From: Mesorhizobium opportunistum WSM2075
GTDB lineage: Bacteria > Pseudomonadota > Alphaproteobacteria > Rhizobiales > Rhizobiaceae
Length of the DNA: 64,000 nt
Assembly (NCBI RefSeq): GCF_000176035.2
Contig: NC_015675.1
Span: forward strand, 2,794,001 to 2,858,000
Reading direction: 5' to 3'
The notes below the pieces were generated by a model. It saw only the letters and a list, made by a program, of their open reading frames with translations. It was not told the origin of the DNA and ran no database searches. Both the position numbers and the translations under genes were made by a program. Each line of letters starts with the position of its first letter. Positions within the stretch are counted from its first letter, which is position 1. Of the stretch, positions 9,453-19,177 are shown piece after piece.

Positions 9453-9503
9453 GATAGTCCCCGCTTGATCGAATTGATTAGATTAGGTGCGTCCGCGTGC
9501 TGG

Positions 9504-10286
9504 TTAGGTGTCGCCGGCTTCCGAGCGCTGCCGCAGCCGCAGCCGCGACACGCGTTGCCAGTCGCCGCTGCGCTCCGCCTCGGCCATCGACCGCTCGACA
9601 TAGGTGATGTGATCCATCGCCGCCTGGCGGGCGCCGGCCGGGTCGCCGGCCTTTACCGCGGCGTGGATCGCCCGGTGTTGTGCAAGCAAGGCCTCGCGTG
9701 CGCCGGGTACGGTGAAGACCAGCAACCGGTTCTGGAACACGCCTTCCGACAGCAGCCTATAGCAGGAGCGCAGCGTGTGCAGCAGCAGGATGTTGTGCGC
9801 GCATTCGCAGATCGCCTGATGGAATTCGACGTCGATTTCGGCCTCGTCGTCGAAATCGCCGGTGCGATCCGCCTGGTCCATGCGTGCCATGATGCGGTCG
9901 AGCAGCGCGAGATCCTCCGGCGTGGCGCGTCGCGCCGCATATTCGGCGGCTATGCCTTCGATCTCGCGGCGGTATTCCAGATAGTCGGTGACCGCCTTGC
10001 GATGCATCGAAATCAGGTCCGCCACCGGTTTGGTGAACAGCTGGCCGATGATGTCTGCGACATGCGTGCCGCCGCCGGCCTTGGTCGTCAAAAGCCCGCG
10101 CCCTTCGAGCGCCTTCAGGGCATCGCGCAGGATCGGCCGCGATACGTCGAACTGGCGTGCCAGTTCGCGCTCGCCCGGCAGCCGGTCGCCGGTGCGCAGC
10201 ACGCCTTCGAGGATGAGGCTTTCGATCTGCTGCACGACCTCGTCGGCGGTGCGCGAATGCTCGATCCTGGAAAAAATATCGCTCAA
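9504..10286 (-). CDS. GntR (FadR subfamily) regulator, probable lactate regulator
   Basis: This encodes about 260 residues. The winged helix region (TADEVVQQIESLILEGVL, GDRLPGERELARQFDVSRP) is followed by an all-helical FCD ligand domain with the metal-binding His/Asp pattern (EFHQAICECAHN). No ATG fits the N-terminus; the TTG at 10286 (or CTG at 10289) matches the start of the conserved region, whereas the long frame upstream has no support. Position in front of lldD suggests it senses lactate and represses lldD. Symbol lldR is likely but not certain. Confidence 0.85.
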   Translation of the reverse strand: MSDIFSRIEHSRTADEVVQQIESLILEGVLRTGDRLPGERELARQFDVSRPILRDALKALEGRGLLTTKAGGGTHVADIIGQLFTKPVADLISMHRKAVTDYLEYRREIEGIAAEYAARRATPEDLALLDRIMARMDQADRTGDFDDEAEIDVEFHQAICECAHNILLLHTLRSCYRLLSEGVFQNRLLVFTVPGAREALLAQHRAIHAAVKAGDPAGARQAAMDHITYVERSMAEAERSGDWQRVSRLRLRQRSEAGDT

Positions 10287-10509
10287 CAGAATGCCTGGAA
10301 GGTGAAAACGGTGTCGCGCAGGATAAAGCCTGCGTCGCCAACTGGTCAAATTATTTATCCAATTGGTCGAGGCGGGTCGGTTTTGCCGCGCGGCGTCATA
10401 TCGTCTTCGGCTAAAATTTGCTGTTTGCGTCACCAGCCTATTGGTCCTAGAGGGACGCAATTGCCAAAAGGTCAAAGAAAGACGGTTCAGAGAAACCGGG
10501 GAACTAGCC

Positions 10510-11832
10510 GTGTCAGACGACCCGTCCAATCTCGAGTTCCAGCCGCGCGCCCAAGGCAGCGTCATGGGCTTTCCGGCGCATGAAGGCCGGCCCGGCGCGC
10601 TGGGTGAGGTGCATGCCCGGCCGCATCCGCTGATCCAAAAGCCGCGCGTCCTGATCCAGCTTGCCTTCATGACCGAGGGCGGCTCCAGTGTCGATCATGC
10701 CGTCCTTTCCGAACTGTCGCGGCGGCTCGGCATCGCCGCGCCGGATCGCCAGGCCCGCCATCATGCCATGAAGTCGGGCAAGGGCTCGCTGCGTTGGGAG
10801 CGGCACACGGAATTCTCGACCTATCTGTGGGAGGGGCCGCTTTCCGAAAACGGCAGAACGCAGGAGGACTCGCCCTTCGGCAATGGCTTTTCGCCGCCGG
10901 GAACCGTCATCTCGGGCATCCGCCTGGAAATTCGCAAGTGGACGCAGGCGAGCGAGCGGCTGATCGCCGCTTTCGACCCGACCAGCCTGTGCTACTCGCT
11001 GGTCGAACGCGGCAATGCGGCCATAGTCACCGATTTCCGCCAGGACGGCGACGGCATGACGCGCATGCTGGTGCTCGATCGTGGCCTGACTCCGGCGCGC
11101 ACCGGAGCGTTGTCGCAGCGGCTGATCGACATCGAGACCTACCGCACGCTCGCCATGCTCGGCCTGCCGCTGGCGCTGACCCTGTCCGGCCGCGCCCGCC
11201 GCATCGAGGACAGGCTTGCCCAGACCACGCTGGAAATGAAGGTCGCCGAGACCCGCGACAGCCAGACGCTGCTCGCCGACCTGACCGAATTGGCCGCGGA
11301 ACTGGAGGCGGACGCGGCATCGAGCCTCTACCGCTTCGGCGCCAGCCGCGCCTATGACGGCATCGTCGTCGAGCGGCTGGAGGCGCTCGAGGAAGAAGCC
11401 GTGCCCGGCTACGACACCTGGGGCGGGTTCCTGCAGCGGCGCGTGGCACCGGCCATGCGCACCTGCCGGTCGGTCGAGGAGCGGCAAGCCAATCTGTCGC
11501 GCAAGCTGACCCGCGCCACGACGCTGCTGCGCACCTGGGTCGATGTCGAGGTCGAAAAGCAGAACCGCGACCTGCTCGCCTCGATGAACAACCGCGCCCG
11601 CCTGCAACTGCGCCTGCAGCAGACCGTCGAAGGCCTCTCGGTCGCCGCCGTCTCCTACTATGTGGTCGGCCTCATCGGCTATGTCGCCAAGGGCGCCTCG
11701 ATTTTCGGCCATGCCTTCGCGCCCGAAATCGTCACCGCCGCATCGGTGCCTATCGCCATCCTGCTGGTCTGGTGGGGCGTGCGCCGCGTGCGCCAGATGC
11801 ATTCCGAGCCCGGCAAGCACCCGGGCGAATAG
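10510..11832 (+). CDS. DUF3422 family membrane protein
   Basis: This encodes 440 residues from a GTG at 10510, with GGGGAA upstream. It opens with the DUF3422 pattern FPAHEGRPGALGEVHARPHPL, has a long coiled-coil-rich middle (about 240-370), and ends with two membrane helices (VAAVSYYVVGLIGYVAKGAS and IVTAASVPIAILLVWWGV). It may sit in the inner membrane with most of its mass in the cytoplasm. The role is unknown. It lies 278 bp upstream of the glc genes and is separated from them by an intergenic repeat. Confidence 0.85.
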   Translation: MSDDPSNLEFQPRAQGSVMGFPAHEGRPGALGEVHARPHPLIQKPRVLIQLAFMTEGGSSVDHAVLSELSRRLGIAAPDRQARHHAMKSGKGSLRWERHTEFSTYLWEGPLSENGRTQEDSPFGNGFSPPGTVISGIRLEIRKWTQASERLIAAFDPTSLCYSLVERGNAAIVTDFRQDGDGMTRMLVLDRGLTPARTGALSQRLIDIETYRTLAMLGLPLALTLSGRARRIEDRLAQTTLEMKVAETRDSQTLLADLTELAAELEADAASSLYRFGASRAYDGIVVERLEALEEEAVPGYDTWGGFLQRRVAPAMRTCRSVEERQANLSRKLTRATTLLRTWVDVEVEKQNRDLLASMNNRARLQLRLQQTVEGLSVAAVSYYVVGLIGYVAKGASIFGHAFAPEIVTAASVPIAILLVWWGVRRVRQMHSEPGKHPGE

Positions 11833-11840
11833 CGGCAGCC

Positions 11841-11982
11841 CTTACCCTCCCCCTTGTGGGGAGGTTGGCTCATGATCGCAGCGAAGCGAAGATCGTGAGA
11901 CGGGGTGGGGGGCATCATAAAGCGCCGCGCCGACCCCACCCGCTCACTTCGTTCGCGACCCTCCCCACAAGGGGAGGGTGAG
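11841..11982. repeat. inverted-repeat element before glcD
   Basis: Arms at 11841-11868 and 11955-11982 are inverted copies of a CCCTCCCC(C)TTGTGGGGAGGG core with one indel, separated by about 86 bp. The inner loop also carries paired CATGATCGCAGCGAAGCGAAGATCGTGAG-type inverted sequence around 11871-11899. It belongs to a different family from the elements at 13620 and 21153. Confidence 0.6.
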
Positions 11983-12110
11983 ACAGCGGCAGATTGCCGC
12001 TGCGGAAGGTTCGCTCGTCCCTGGACTTGGATCTTCGCTGCCGAGATATTTGCAACCATCGCGCTTCACTGGTAAAAGATTTTGACCAGTCAAGCGAAAT
12101 GAGGCTGCTG

Positions 12111-13607
12111 ATGTCCGGCTTGGCCATGCCGAAACCAGACGACGCCACGATCCGCCGGCGCGACGAGATCGTCGCCGACATGCGCATCATCGTGCCGGGC
12201 GAAGGCGTTGTCGATGCGGCCAATGCCATGCGGGCGTTCGAGAGCGACGGCCTGACCGCCTATCGCCAACTGCCGCTGGTAGTGGTGCTGCCCGAAACGG
12301 TGGCGCAGGTTTCCCGGGTGCTGAAATACTGCAACGATCGCAACATCCGCGTCGTGCCGCGCGGCTCCGGCACCTCGCTGTCGGGCGGCGCGCTGCCGCT
12401 CGAGGACGCGGTGCTGCTGGTTATGAGCCGCTTCAACCGCATCCTTGCGATCGACTACCCCAATCGCATCGTCGTCGCCCAGCCGGGCGTCACCAATCTT
12501 GGCATCACCACCGCCGTCGAGCAGGAGGGCTTCTACTATGCCCCCGATCCATCCTCCCAGATCGCCTGCTCGATCGGCGGCAACGTCGCGGAGAATTCCG
12601 GCGGCGTGCATTGCCTGAAATACGGCCTCACCGCCAACAATGTGCTCGGCATCGAGATGGTGCTGATGAGCGGCGAAGTGGTCCGGCTCGGCGGCAATCA
12701 TCTCGACTCGGAAGGCTACGACCTGCTAGGCGTCATGACCGGTTCGGAAGGCTTGCTCGGCGTCGTCACCGAGGTCACCGTGCGCATCCTGAAGAAGCCG
12801 GAGACGGCGCGCGCGCTGCTGATCGGCTTCCCGACCAGCGAGCAGGGCGGCCAGTGCGTCGCCGACATCATCGGCGCCGGCATCATTCCGGGCGGCATGG
12901 AGATGATGGACCGGCCGGCGATCCACGCAGCCGAGGATTTCGTCCATGCCGGCTATCCCCTCGATGTCGAGGCACTGCTGATCGTCGAGCTCGACGGGCC
13001 GGGCGTCGAGGTCGATCATCTCATCACCGCGGTCGAGGCAATCGCCATCCGCAACGGTTCGACCACCTGCCGCATCTCGCAGTCCGAGCAGGAGCGGCTC
13101 AGCTTCTGGGCTGGCCGCAAGGCGGCATTTCCGGCGGTGGGCCGCATTTCGCCCGACTATTACTGCATGGATGGCACCATCCCTCGCAAGGAATTGCCAC
13201 GCGTGCTGGCCGGCATGCGCGAACTGTCGGAAAAATACGGGCTCGGCGTCGCCAACGTCTTTCACGCTGGCGATGGCAATCTGCACCCGCTGATCCTCTA
13301 CGATGCCAACGTGCCGGGCGAACTCGACAAGGCCGAAAGCTTCGGCGCCGACATATTGCGGCTCTGCGTCAAGGTCGGCGGCGTGCTGACAGGCGAACAC
13401 GGTGTGGGGGTCGAGAAGCGAGACCTGATGCCTGAGATGTTCAACCAGGTCGACCTCGACCAGCAGATGCGCGTCAAATGCGCCTTCGATCCCAACCACC
13501 TGCTCAATCCGGGAAAAATGTTCCCGCAGCTTCGCCGCTGCGCTGAGCTTGGACGCATGCATATTTCGGGCGGCAAGCTGCCGTTTCCGGACATTCCGAG
13601 GTTTTGA
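12111..13607 (+). CDS. glcD: glycolate oxidase FAD-linked subunit
   Basis: This encodes 498 residues from the ATG at 12111 (GAGG upstream), the same length as E. coli GlcD. FAD-binding type 4 (PCMH) features are visible: RVVPRGSGTSLSGGALP, CSIGGNVAENSGGVHCLKYG, and the C-terminal NVFHAGDGNLHP and GEHGVGVEK blocks with the oxidase C-terminal domain. It oxidises glycolate (or D-lactate) to glyoxylate, together with GlcE and GlcF encoded next on the same strand. No glcC-type regulator is adjacent. Confidence 0.94.
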   Translation: MSGLAMPKPDDATIRRRDEIVADMRIIVPGEGVVDAANAMRAFESDGLTAYRQLPLVVVLPETVAQVSRVLKYCNDRNIRVVPRGSGTSLSGGALPLEDAVLLVMSRFNRILAIDYPNRIVVAQPGVTNLGITTAVEQEGFYYAPDPSSQIACSIGGNVAENSGGVHCLKYGLTANNVLGIEMVLMSGEVVRLGGNHLDSEGYDLLGVMTGSEGLLGVVTEVTVRILKKPETARALLIGFPTSEQGGQCVADIIGAGIIPGGMEMMDRPAIHAAEDFVHAGYPLDVEALLIVELDGPGVEVDHLITAVEAIAIRNGSTTCRISQSEQERLSFWAGRKAAFPAVGRISPDYYCMDGTIPRKELPRVLAGMRELSEKYGLGVANVFHAGDGNLHPLILYDANVPGELDKAESFGADILRLCVKVGGVLTGEHGVGVEKRDLMPEMFNQVDLDQQMRVKCAFDPNHLLNPGKMFPQLRRCAELGRMHISGGKLPFPDIPRF

Positions 13608-13619
13608 GTGGGTATGCCA

Positions 13620-13785
13620 GCGCTTGAACACCCCCCTCTGTCCTGCCGGACATCTCCCCCGCAAGGGGGGAGATCGGATGTCGCGTGGGGTTTCGCTAAT
13701 CTCCAGCGCTGCCAGCCAGGCGAGTGGCTGAAGCTGCCAATCTCCCCCCTTGCGGGGGAGATGTCCGGCAGGACAGAGGGGGGTG
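13620..13785. repeat. long inverted-repeat element (copy 1) inside the glc operon
   Basis: Two arms, 13629-13674 and 13740-13785, are perfect 46-bp inverted copies (starting CACCCCCCTCTGTCCTGCC) with a 65-bp loop. The loop, the arms and the leading CGCTTGAACA are all closely matched by the element at 21153-21320. Each arm also contains its own small hairpin (CTCCCCCGCAAGGGGGGAG). Confidence 0.85.
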
Positions 13786-13828
13786 CGAAGGAACGCGGCG
13801 TTTCCGCATTCGAGGGCGCGTTCTCTTC

Positions 13829-15040
13829 ATGACCACCTTCACCCCGACCACCTCATCCGAAGTCCTCTCCACCATAGCCTGGGCCGTGGCGGAAGAGGCG
13901 CGGCTCGAAATCCTCGGCCACGGCTCCAAGCGCGGCATCGGCCGTCCGCTGCAGACGGAACACACGCTCGACCTCTCGGAACTCACCGGCGTCACCCTCT
14001 ATGAACCCGCCGAACTGGTGCTGTCGGCAAAGGCCGGCACGGCGCTGGTCGACATCGAGAAGCTGCTGGCGGAAAACGGCCAGCAGCTCGCTTTCGAACC
14101 GATGGATTACGGCCCGCTGCTCGGTGGCGAACCGGGCAGGGGCACCATAGGTGGTGTGCTCGGCGCGAACCTGGCCGGTCCGCGCCGGCTGAAGGCCGGT
14201 GCCGCGCGCGACCATATCCTTGGCATCAATGTGGTGTCCGGGCGGGGCGAGGAATTCAAGTCGGGCGGCCGCGTGGTCAAGAATGTCACCGGTTACGATC
14301 TGTCGAAGCTGATGGCCAACAGCTGGGGCACATTGGCCGTGTTCACCGATGTCACCTTCAAGGTGCTGCCCGCGGCCGAGACCGAGGTCACGCTCGCGCT
14401 GCGTGGCTTGCTCGACGAGGCGGCAGCAAGCGCCATGGCCCTGGCGCTCGGCTCCAGCGCGGAAGTGTCGAGCGCTGCCCATTTGCCCGAGCGCATTGCC
14501 GCGCGTGTCGCCGGCGGCGCTCTCGGCAGCGATGCCGCCACGCTGCTGCGGGTCGAGGGTTTTGGTCCGTCCGTCGCCTATCGTATCGCCGCGCTGAAGA
14601 CGCTGCTCGGCAAGGCCGGACCGCTGGAGGAAATTTCCGGGGACGTTTCGCGGCAGATCTGGCGCGATGTGCGCGACTGCAGGCCGTTCGCCGACGGCAG
14701 CGAGAAACCGGTCTGGCGCGTCTCGATGACGCCTTCCCAAGGGCATCAAATGGTCCTGACCTTGCGCATGCAGGCCGCCGTCAGCGCCTTCTATGACTGG
14801 CAGGGCGGGTTGGTGTGGCTGCGTATGGAAGAGGGCGATCCGGAGGCCGCCCTGCTGCGTGGTTTGTTGCGCAAACATGGCGGCGGCCATGCGACTATGG
14901 TGCGCGCGGCACCTGCCCATCGTGCCGCGCTGCCGGTGTTCGAGCCGCAGTCGCCGGCGCTTGCCGCACTGAGCAGGCGGCTGAAGCAGGAATTCGATCC
15001 GAAGAACATCCTCAATCCCGGCCGCATGGCCCAGGACTAA
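13829..15040 (+). CDS. glcE: glycolate oxidase FAD-binding subunit
   Basis: This encodes 403 residues from the ATG at 13829 (MTTFTPTTSSEVLSTIAWAV); the longer frame runs back into the repeat arm and is not credible. It is a shorter FAD-binding type 4 protein: the GHGSKRGIGRP and GGVLGANLAGPRRLKAGAARD blocks correspond to flavin binding, with SGGRVVKNVTGYDLSKLM after them. It works with GlcD and GlcF. The gap to glcD is taken up by the inverted-repeat element, and glcF follows after 4 bp. Confidence 0.93.
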   Translation: MTTFTPTTSSEVLSTIAWAVAEEARLEILGHGSKRGIGRPLQTEHTLDLSELTGVTLYEPAELVLSAKAGTALVDIEKLLAENGQQLAFEPMDYGPLLGGEPGRGTIGGVLGANLAGPRRLKAGAARDHILGINVVSGRGEEFKSGGRVVKNVTGYDLSKLMANSWGTLAVFTDVTFKVLPAAETEVTLALRGLLDEAAASAMALALGSSAEVSSAAHLPERIAARVAGGALGSDAATLLRVEGFGPSVAYRIAALKTLLGKAGPLEEISGDVSRQIWRDVRDCRPFADGSEKPVWRVSMTPSQGHQMVLTLRMQAAVSAFYDWQGGLVWLRMEEGDPEAALLRGLLRKHGGGHATMVRAAPAHRAALPVFEPQSPALAALSRRLKQEFDPKNILNPGRMAQD

Positions 15041-15044
15041 CGCG

Positions 15045-16370
15045 ATGCAGACCAATTTCTCGCTTGCCCAGCTGGCCGATCCCGATGTCGCGGAATCGGA
15101 GAAGATCCTGCGCAAATGCGTGCATTGCGGCTTCTGCACCGCCACCTGCCCGACCTATGTGACGCTTGGCAACGAACTCGATTCACCGCGCGGGCGCATC
15201 TACCTGATCAAGGACATGCTGGAAAACGGCCGACCCGCCGACAAGGCGATCGTCACCCACATCGACCGCTGCCTGTCCTGCCTGGCCTGCATGACCACTT
15301 GCCCGTCGGGCGTCAACTACATGCACTTGGTCGACCATGCCCGCGCCCATATCGAGGAGACCTACAAGCGGCCGCTGCTCGATCGCCTGACCCGCGCCAT
15401 GCTGGCCTTCGTGCTGCCCTATCCCCAGCGCTTCCGCGCGGCGCTCAAGCTTGCCAAGCTGGGCAAGCCGTTCATCGGCCTGTTCGAGAAGGTCCCGGCG
15501 CTGAAGCCGATTGGCGCCATGCTCAAGCTCGCGCCGGCGTCGATCCCGGCAGCTTCGCCGATGGCCTCGCCAGGCATCCATGCCGGGCAGGGGGTGAAAA
15601 AGGGCCGTGTCGCCATCCTCACCGGTTGTGCGCAGTCGGTGCTCGATCCCGCCATCAACGACACGACCATTTCACTGCTGACGCGGCTCGGCGTCGAGGT
15701 CGTGGTGCCACCGGGCGAGGGCTGCTGCGGCGCGCTGGTCCACCATATGGGGCGCGAACAGGCAGCGCTTGCCTCGGCCCGGCAGAACGTCGATGCCTGG
15801 ACGCGCGCCATCGACCAGGGCGGTCTCGACGCCATCATCATCACCGCGTCGGGTTGCGGCACGACGATCAAGGACTATGGCTTCATGCTGCGTCTCGATC
15901 CGGCCTATGCCGACAAGGCTGCGCGCGTGTCGGCGCTGGCCAAGGACATCACCGAATATCTGGCCGTCTTTGACATGCCCGAGCCGGTCCGCAAGCCGGG
16001 CACGGTCGTTGCCTATCACTCCGCCTGCTCGATGCAGCACGGCCAGAAGATCACCCGCCAGCCTAAAGAGCTGCTGGCCAAGGCCGGCTTCGTCGTACGC
16101 GAGCCACGTGAGGGCCATCTGTGCTGCGGTTCGGCCGGCACCTACAACATCCTGCAGCCCGAGATTTCGGCAAAACTGCGGGACCGCAAGGTGAAAAACA
16201 TCGAGGCAACGGGCGCCTCGATCGTCGCCACCGGCAACATCGGCTGCATCACCCAGATCGCTTCCGCCGCCAAGATGCCCGTGGTGCACACGGTAAAACT
16301 GCTCGACTGGGCCTACGGCGGACCGAAGCCGGAAGGCGTTCTTGACGAGAGCCTGGTCGCCGCGGAGTAG
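15045..16370 (+). CDS. glcF: glycolate oxidase iron-sulfur subunit
   Basis: This 441-residue protein has two 4Fe-4S binding sets near the N-terminus (CVHCGFCTATCPT and CLSCLACMTTCPSGV) and two cysteine-rich CCG domains (CCGALVHHMG and CCGSAGTYN). It passes electrons from the flavin subunits to the respiratory quinone pool at the inner membrane. It starts 4 bp after the glcE stop, so the two genes are translationally close. It ends 15 bp before the convergent folD. Confidence 0.95.
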   Translation: MQTNFSLAQLADPDVAESEKILRKCVHCGFCTATCPTYVTLGNELDSPRGRIYLIKDMLENGRPADKAIVTHIDRCLSCLACMTTCPSGVNYMHLVDHARAHIEETYKRPLLDRLTRAMLAFVLPYPQRFRAALKLAKLGKPFIGLFEKVPALKPIGAMLKLAPASIPAASPMASPGIHAGQGVKKGRVAILTGCAQSVLDPAINDTTISLLTRLGVEVVVPPGEGCCGALVHHMGREQAALASARQNVDAWTRAIDQGGLDAIIITASGCGTTIKDYGFMLRLDPAYADKAARVSALAKDITEYLAVFDMPEPVRKPGTVVAYHSACSMQHGQKITRQPKELLAKAGFVVREPREGHLCCGSAGTYNILQPEISAKLRDRKVKNIEATGASIVATGNIGCITQIASAAKMPVVHTVKLLDWAYGGPKPEGVLDESLVAAE

Positions 16371-16385
16371 GGCCGCGCTCGGCGG

Positions 16386-17306
16386 TTACTCCGCAGCCAG
16401 CCGGTCCGCCGTGCCATAAGTCGCCTCGTAGAGCGCGCGCTGGCGGCTGAGCGCCACCATCGTGTTGCGCAGCAGGATCGCCACGGTGATCGGACCGACG
16501 CCGCCCGGAACCGGCGTGATCCAGGAGGCGACCTCGCGCACGCTTTCGGTGTCGACATCGCCGACGATGCGGCTCGTCCCATCCGGCCCGATCTCGGAAT
16601 TGATGCCGATGTCGATGACGGCAGCGCCGGGCTTGACCATGTCGGCCTTGATCAGCCGTGGCTTGCCGACCGCAACGAACAGTGCGTCGGCGCGCCGCGC
16701 GTGCGCTGCGACCGACCGCGTCATGTGGTGGCAGACGGTCACCGTCGCGCCTTCGCTCATCAGCAGAAACGCGATCGGCTTGCCGACGATTTCGGAATGA
16801 CCGACGACCACGACCTCCAGTCCCTTGAGATCGAGCCCGGTTTCCTTGAGCAGCTCGACCGAGGCGGCCGCCGTGCAGGGCGCGAGATCGAGCTGGTTGT
16901 AGACGATGTTGCCGATCGAGGCCGGGTGCATGCCCTCGACATCCTTGAGCGGATGCACCGCCGCCTGCAGCGTCTTGATCGGGATATGGGCGGGCACAGG
17001 TCGTTGGATGATGATGCCGGTGACGCGCGGATCGGCGTTCAGGCCGTGGATGGCGGCCTCCAGTTCGCCCGACGTGATGGTGGCGGGAAAACGCCTTTCC
17101 TCGAAATCGATGCCGGCGAGCTCGGCCTTGGCGCGCTGGTTGCGCACATAGACATCGACCGCGTCGGTATCGCCGACGGTGATCGAGATCAGTTTGGGCG
17201 GAAAACCCTCGGCTTTGGCAATCGCGGCATCCTCGCGCACGGCGGCGATGATGCGCTGGGCAACCGGGCCGCCCTTGAGATAGCGGTTGTCGTCGGACAG
17301 GGACAT
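16386..17306 (-). CDS. folD: methylenetetrahydrofolate dehydrogenase/cyclohydrolase
   Basis: The start is the ATG at 17306 (MSLSDDNRYLKGG), giving 306 residues; the frame upstream to 17366 is unsupported. FolD signatures are present: the substrate-site lysine region, GIIIQRPVPAHI, and GHSEIVGKPIAFLLMSEGATVTVCH for the Rossmann part, with PVPGGVGPITVAILLRNT near the C-terminus. It interconverts methylene-, methenyl- and formyl-tetrahydrofolate. Confidence 0.94.
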   Translation of the reverse strand: MSLSDDNRYLKGGPVAQRIIAAVREDAAIAKAEGFPPKLISITVGDTDAVDVYVRNQRAKAELAGIDFEERRFPATITSGELEAAIHGLNADPRVTGIIIQRPVPAHIPIKTLQAAVHPLKDVEGMHPASIGNIVYNQLDLAPCTAAASVELLKETGLDLKGLEVVVVGHSEIVGKPIAFLLMSEGATVTVCHHMTRSVAAHARRADALFVAVGKPRLIKADMVKPGAAVIDIGINSEIGPDGTSRIVGDVDTESVREVASWITPVPGGVGPITVAILLRNTMVALSRQRALYEATYGTADRLAAE

Positions 17307-17448
17307 GGATGAACTCTTTTGTCTGGTGGCGCTCCCATAGCAAAGGAACATCGAAAATGGCAGCACGAAAGCGAACCACCATGCCTTCGGCGCGACGTTC
17401 GGGCGCAGCCTTGCCTGGGTGTCGGCTCGGTTTTCACAGGAAAACGGA

Positions 17449-17478
17449 AAGGGCAGCGCGGTTTCCCGTGCTGCCCTT
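17449..17478 (-). terminator. possible terminator of the L,D-transpeptidase gene
   Basis: A stem AAGGGCAGC/GCTGCCCTT (9 bp, 12-base loop) lies about 100 bp after the stop codon of the gene at 17578. Read on the minus strand it is followed by TCCGTTTTCC, a weak T-run, so the call is tentative. Confidence 0.35.
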
Positions 17479-17577
17479 CCTGACCGGCCGCATCCCCATA
17501 CGGCCCGTCCCCCGTTATCTCCTAGACTGGCCCCTAAAAGCTCAATGCTTTGCCGGCCAAGTGATTCGCGAGAACTA

Positions 17578-18321
17578 TTATATCACCTCGACCGTGGTTC
17601 CGACATTGACCCGCTCATAGAGGTCGACCACGTCCTCGTTGCGCATGCGGATGCAGCCAGACGACACTGCGCCGCCGATCGTCCACGGCTGGTTGGTGCC
17701 ATGGATGCGGTACTCGGTCGTGCCGAGATAGAGCGCGCGCGCGCCGAGCGGGTTCTCCATGCCGCCGGCCAGATAGGTCGGCAGATAGCGGCCCTTGGCG
17801 GCTTCGCGCTTGATCATCTGCGCTGGCGGGCGCCAGTCCGGCCACTCGCGCTTGTTGGTGATCTTGTGCGTGCCCGACCATTCGAAGCCCGGCTTGCCGG
17901 TGCCGACGCCGTAGCGCCGTGCCTTGCCGTTCTTCTCGATCAGGAAGAGGAAATTCTGCGTCGTATCGATGACGATCGTGCCTGGCTTCTGCGGCCCGTC
18001 ATAGGCGACTTCCTGCGGCAGGTAGATCGGGTTGATCTGCGGGCGCATGGCCACACGCTTGGCCGGAGCCTGCACGGCTGCCGTCCGCACACGGTCGGGC
18101 TGCGCCGGTTGCACGGTGCGCAGGCGCGGCTGCTGCACGACCTGGCGGTTCTGCCGCACGATGCCGGGCGCATTGCCAAGCTGGAGCACCCAGGGGGCGG
18201 AAAGGTCGGGGCTGACCATCACCGGCGGCCTGTCGGCATAGCGGTCGTCAGCGGCTGAGGGCGTGACGCCGGAGGCAAACACAGCCATGGCGCCAAGCAC
18301 GGGAAACAAAACTCTCTTCAT
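17578..18321 (-). CDS. periplasmic L,D-transpeptidase (YkuD fold)
   Basis: This 247-residue protein starts with a cleavable signal peptide (MKRVLFPVLGAMAVFASG) and carries a YkuD catalytic domain in its second half. The active-site motif is IHGTNQPWTIGGAVSSGCIRM, where the Cys is the nucleophile, followed by RNEDVVDLYERV. Such enzymes make 3-3 crosslinks in peptidoglycan or attach proteins to it, a common activity in Rhizobiales with polar growth. The region between (about 60-100) is basic and low complexity. Confidence 0.92.
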   Translation of the reverse strand: MKRVLFPVLGAMAVFASGVTPSAADDRYADRPPVMVSPDLSAPWVLQLGNAPGIVRQNRQVVQQPRLRTVQPAQPDRVRTAAVQAPAKRVAMRPQINPIYLPQEVAYDGPQKPGTIVIDTTQNFLFLIEKNGKARRYGVGTGKPGFEWSGTHKITNKREWPDWRPPAQMIKREAAKGRYLPTYLAGGMENPLGARALYLGTTEYRIHGTNQPWTIGGAVSSGCIRMRNEDVVDLYERVNVGTTVEVI

Positions 18322-18535
18322 CGGGAACGCACCCTTGATCGTCTGATAAAACCGGGTGGAAACGACCTCCCGGTTCAGCGATCATTGGCGTGCAAGCAGC
18401 AACCGAAACATGAATCGGAATGCGTAAAATGCGGTTCTGTCAGTAAACCTTTTGGTGTGGTTACCGCCGGGTTCAGGAATCTGGTAAAGCCGCAGTAAAT
18501 GCAGCGCAAGCGCGTTAACGAACGGATTTTGGCCA

Positions 18536-19174
18536 ATGGAAAAAGACAATACCGGCCTGCTCGCCGGTCCCGACGGTGTCGCGCGTTGCTTCTGGCACGG
18601 CAATTTGCCCGACTATCTGCACTATCATGACCATGAATGGGGCCGGCCGGTGTCGGACGACCGCAGGCTGTTCGAAAAGATCTGCCTCGAAGGTTTCCAG
18701 TCGGGCCTGTCGTGGCTGACCATCCTGCGCAAGCGCGAGAATTTTCGCGAGGCCTTCGCTGGCTTCGACTTCGACAAGGTCGCCGCCTTCACCGACAAGG
18801 ATGTCGAGCGCCTGCTCGGCAATGCCGGCATCATCCGCCATCGCGGCAAGATCGTCTCGACCATCAACAACGCCAAGCACGCCCGCGAAATGGTGGACGA
18901 GTTCGGCTCGCTGGCCGCCTGGTTCTGGAAGTTCGAACCCGGCAAGGACGAACGGCCCAGGATCGTCGACCTCGCCCATCTGCGCGCCAACCCGACCACG
19001 GCGGTGTCGGTGCGGATTTCGAAGGAACTGAAGAAACGCGGCTGGAGTTTTGTCGGCCCGACCACGGTCTATGCCTTCATGCAGGCCATGGGCTTGGTCA
19101 ACGACCACCTCGAGGGTTGCGTTTGCCGTAAGGAGGTCGAGAAGGAAAGGAAGGCTTTCAAGCGGCCGAAATAG
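18536..19174 (+). CDS. tag: DNA-3-methyladenine glycosylase I
   Basis: This 212-residue protein matches Tag. It has the N-terminal zinc and base-recognition region (RCFWHGNLPDYLHYHDHEWG), then LFEKICLEGFQSGLSWLTIL in the helix-hairpin-helix fold, and a C-terminal zinc-binding pair in DHLEGCVCRKE. It removes 3-methyladenine from alkylated DNA. It stands alone, ending 3 bp before the convergent small gene at 19178. Confidence 0.95.
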   Translation: MEKDNTGLLAGPDGVARCFWHGNLPDYLHYHDHEWGRPVSDDRRLFEKICLEGFQSGLSWLTILRKRENFREAFAGFDFDKVAAFTDKDVERLLGNAGIIRHRGKIVSTINNAKHAREMVDEFGSLAAWFWKFEPGKDERPRIVDLAHLRANPTTAVSVRISKELKKRGWSFVGPTTVYAFMQAMGLVNDHLEGCVCRKEVEKERKAFKRPK

Positions 19175-19177
19175 GGC

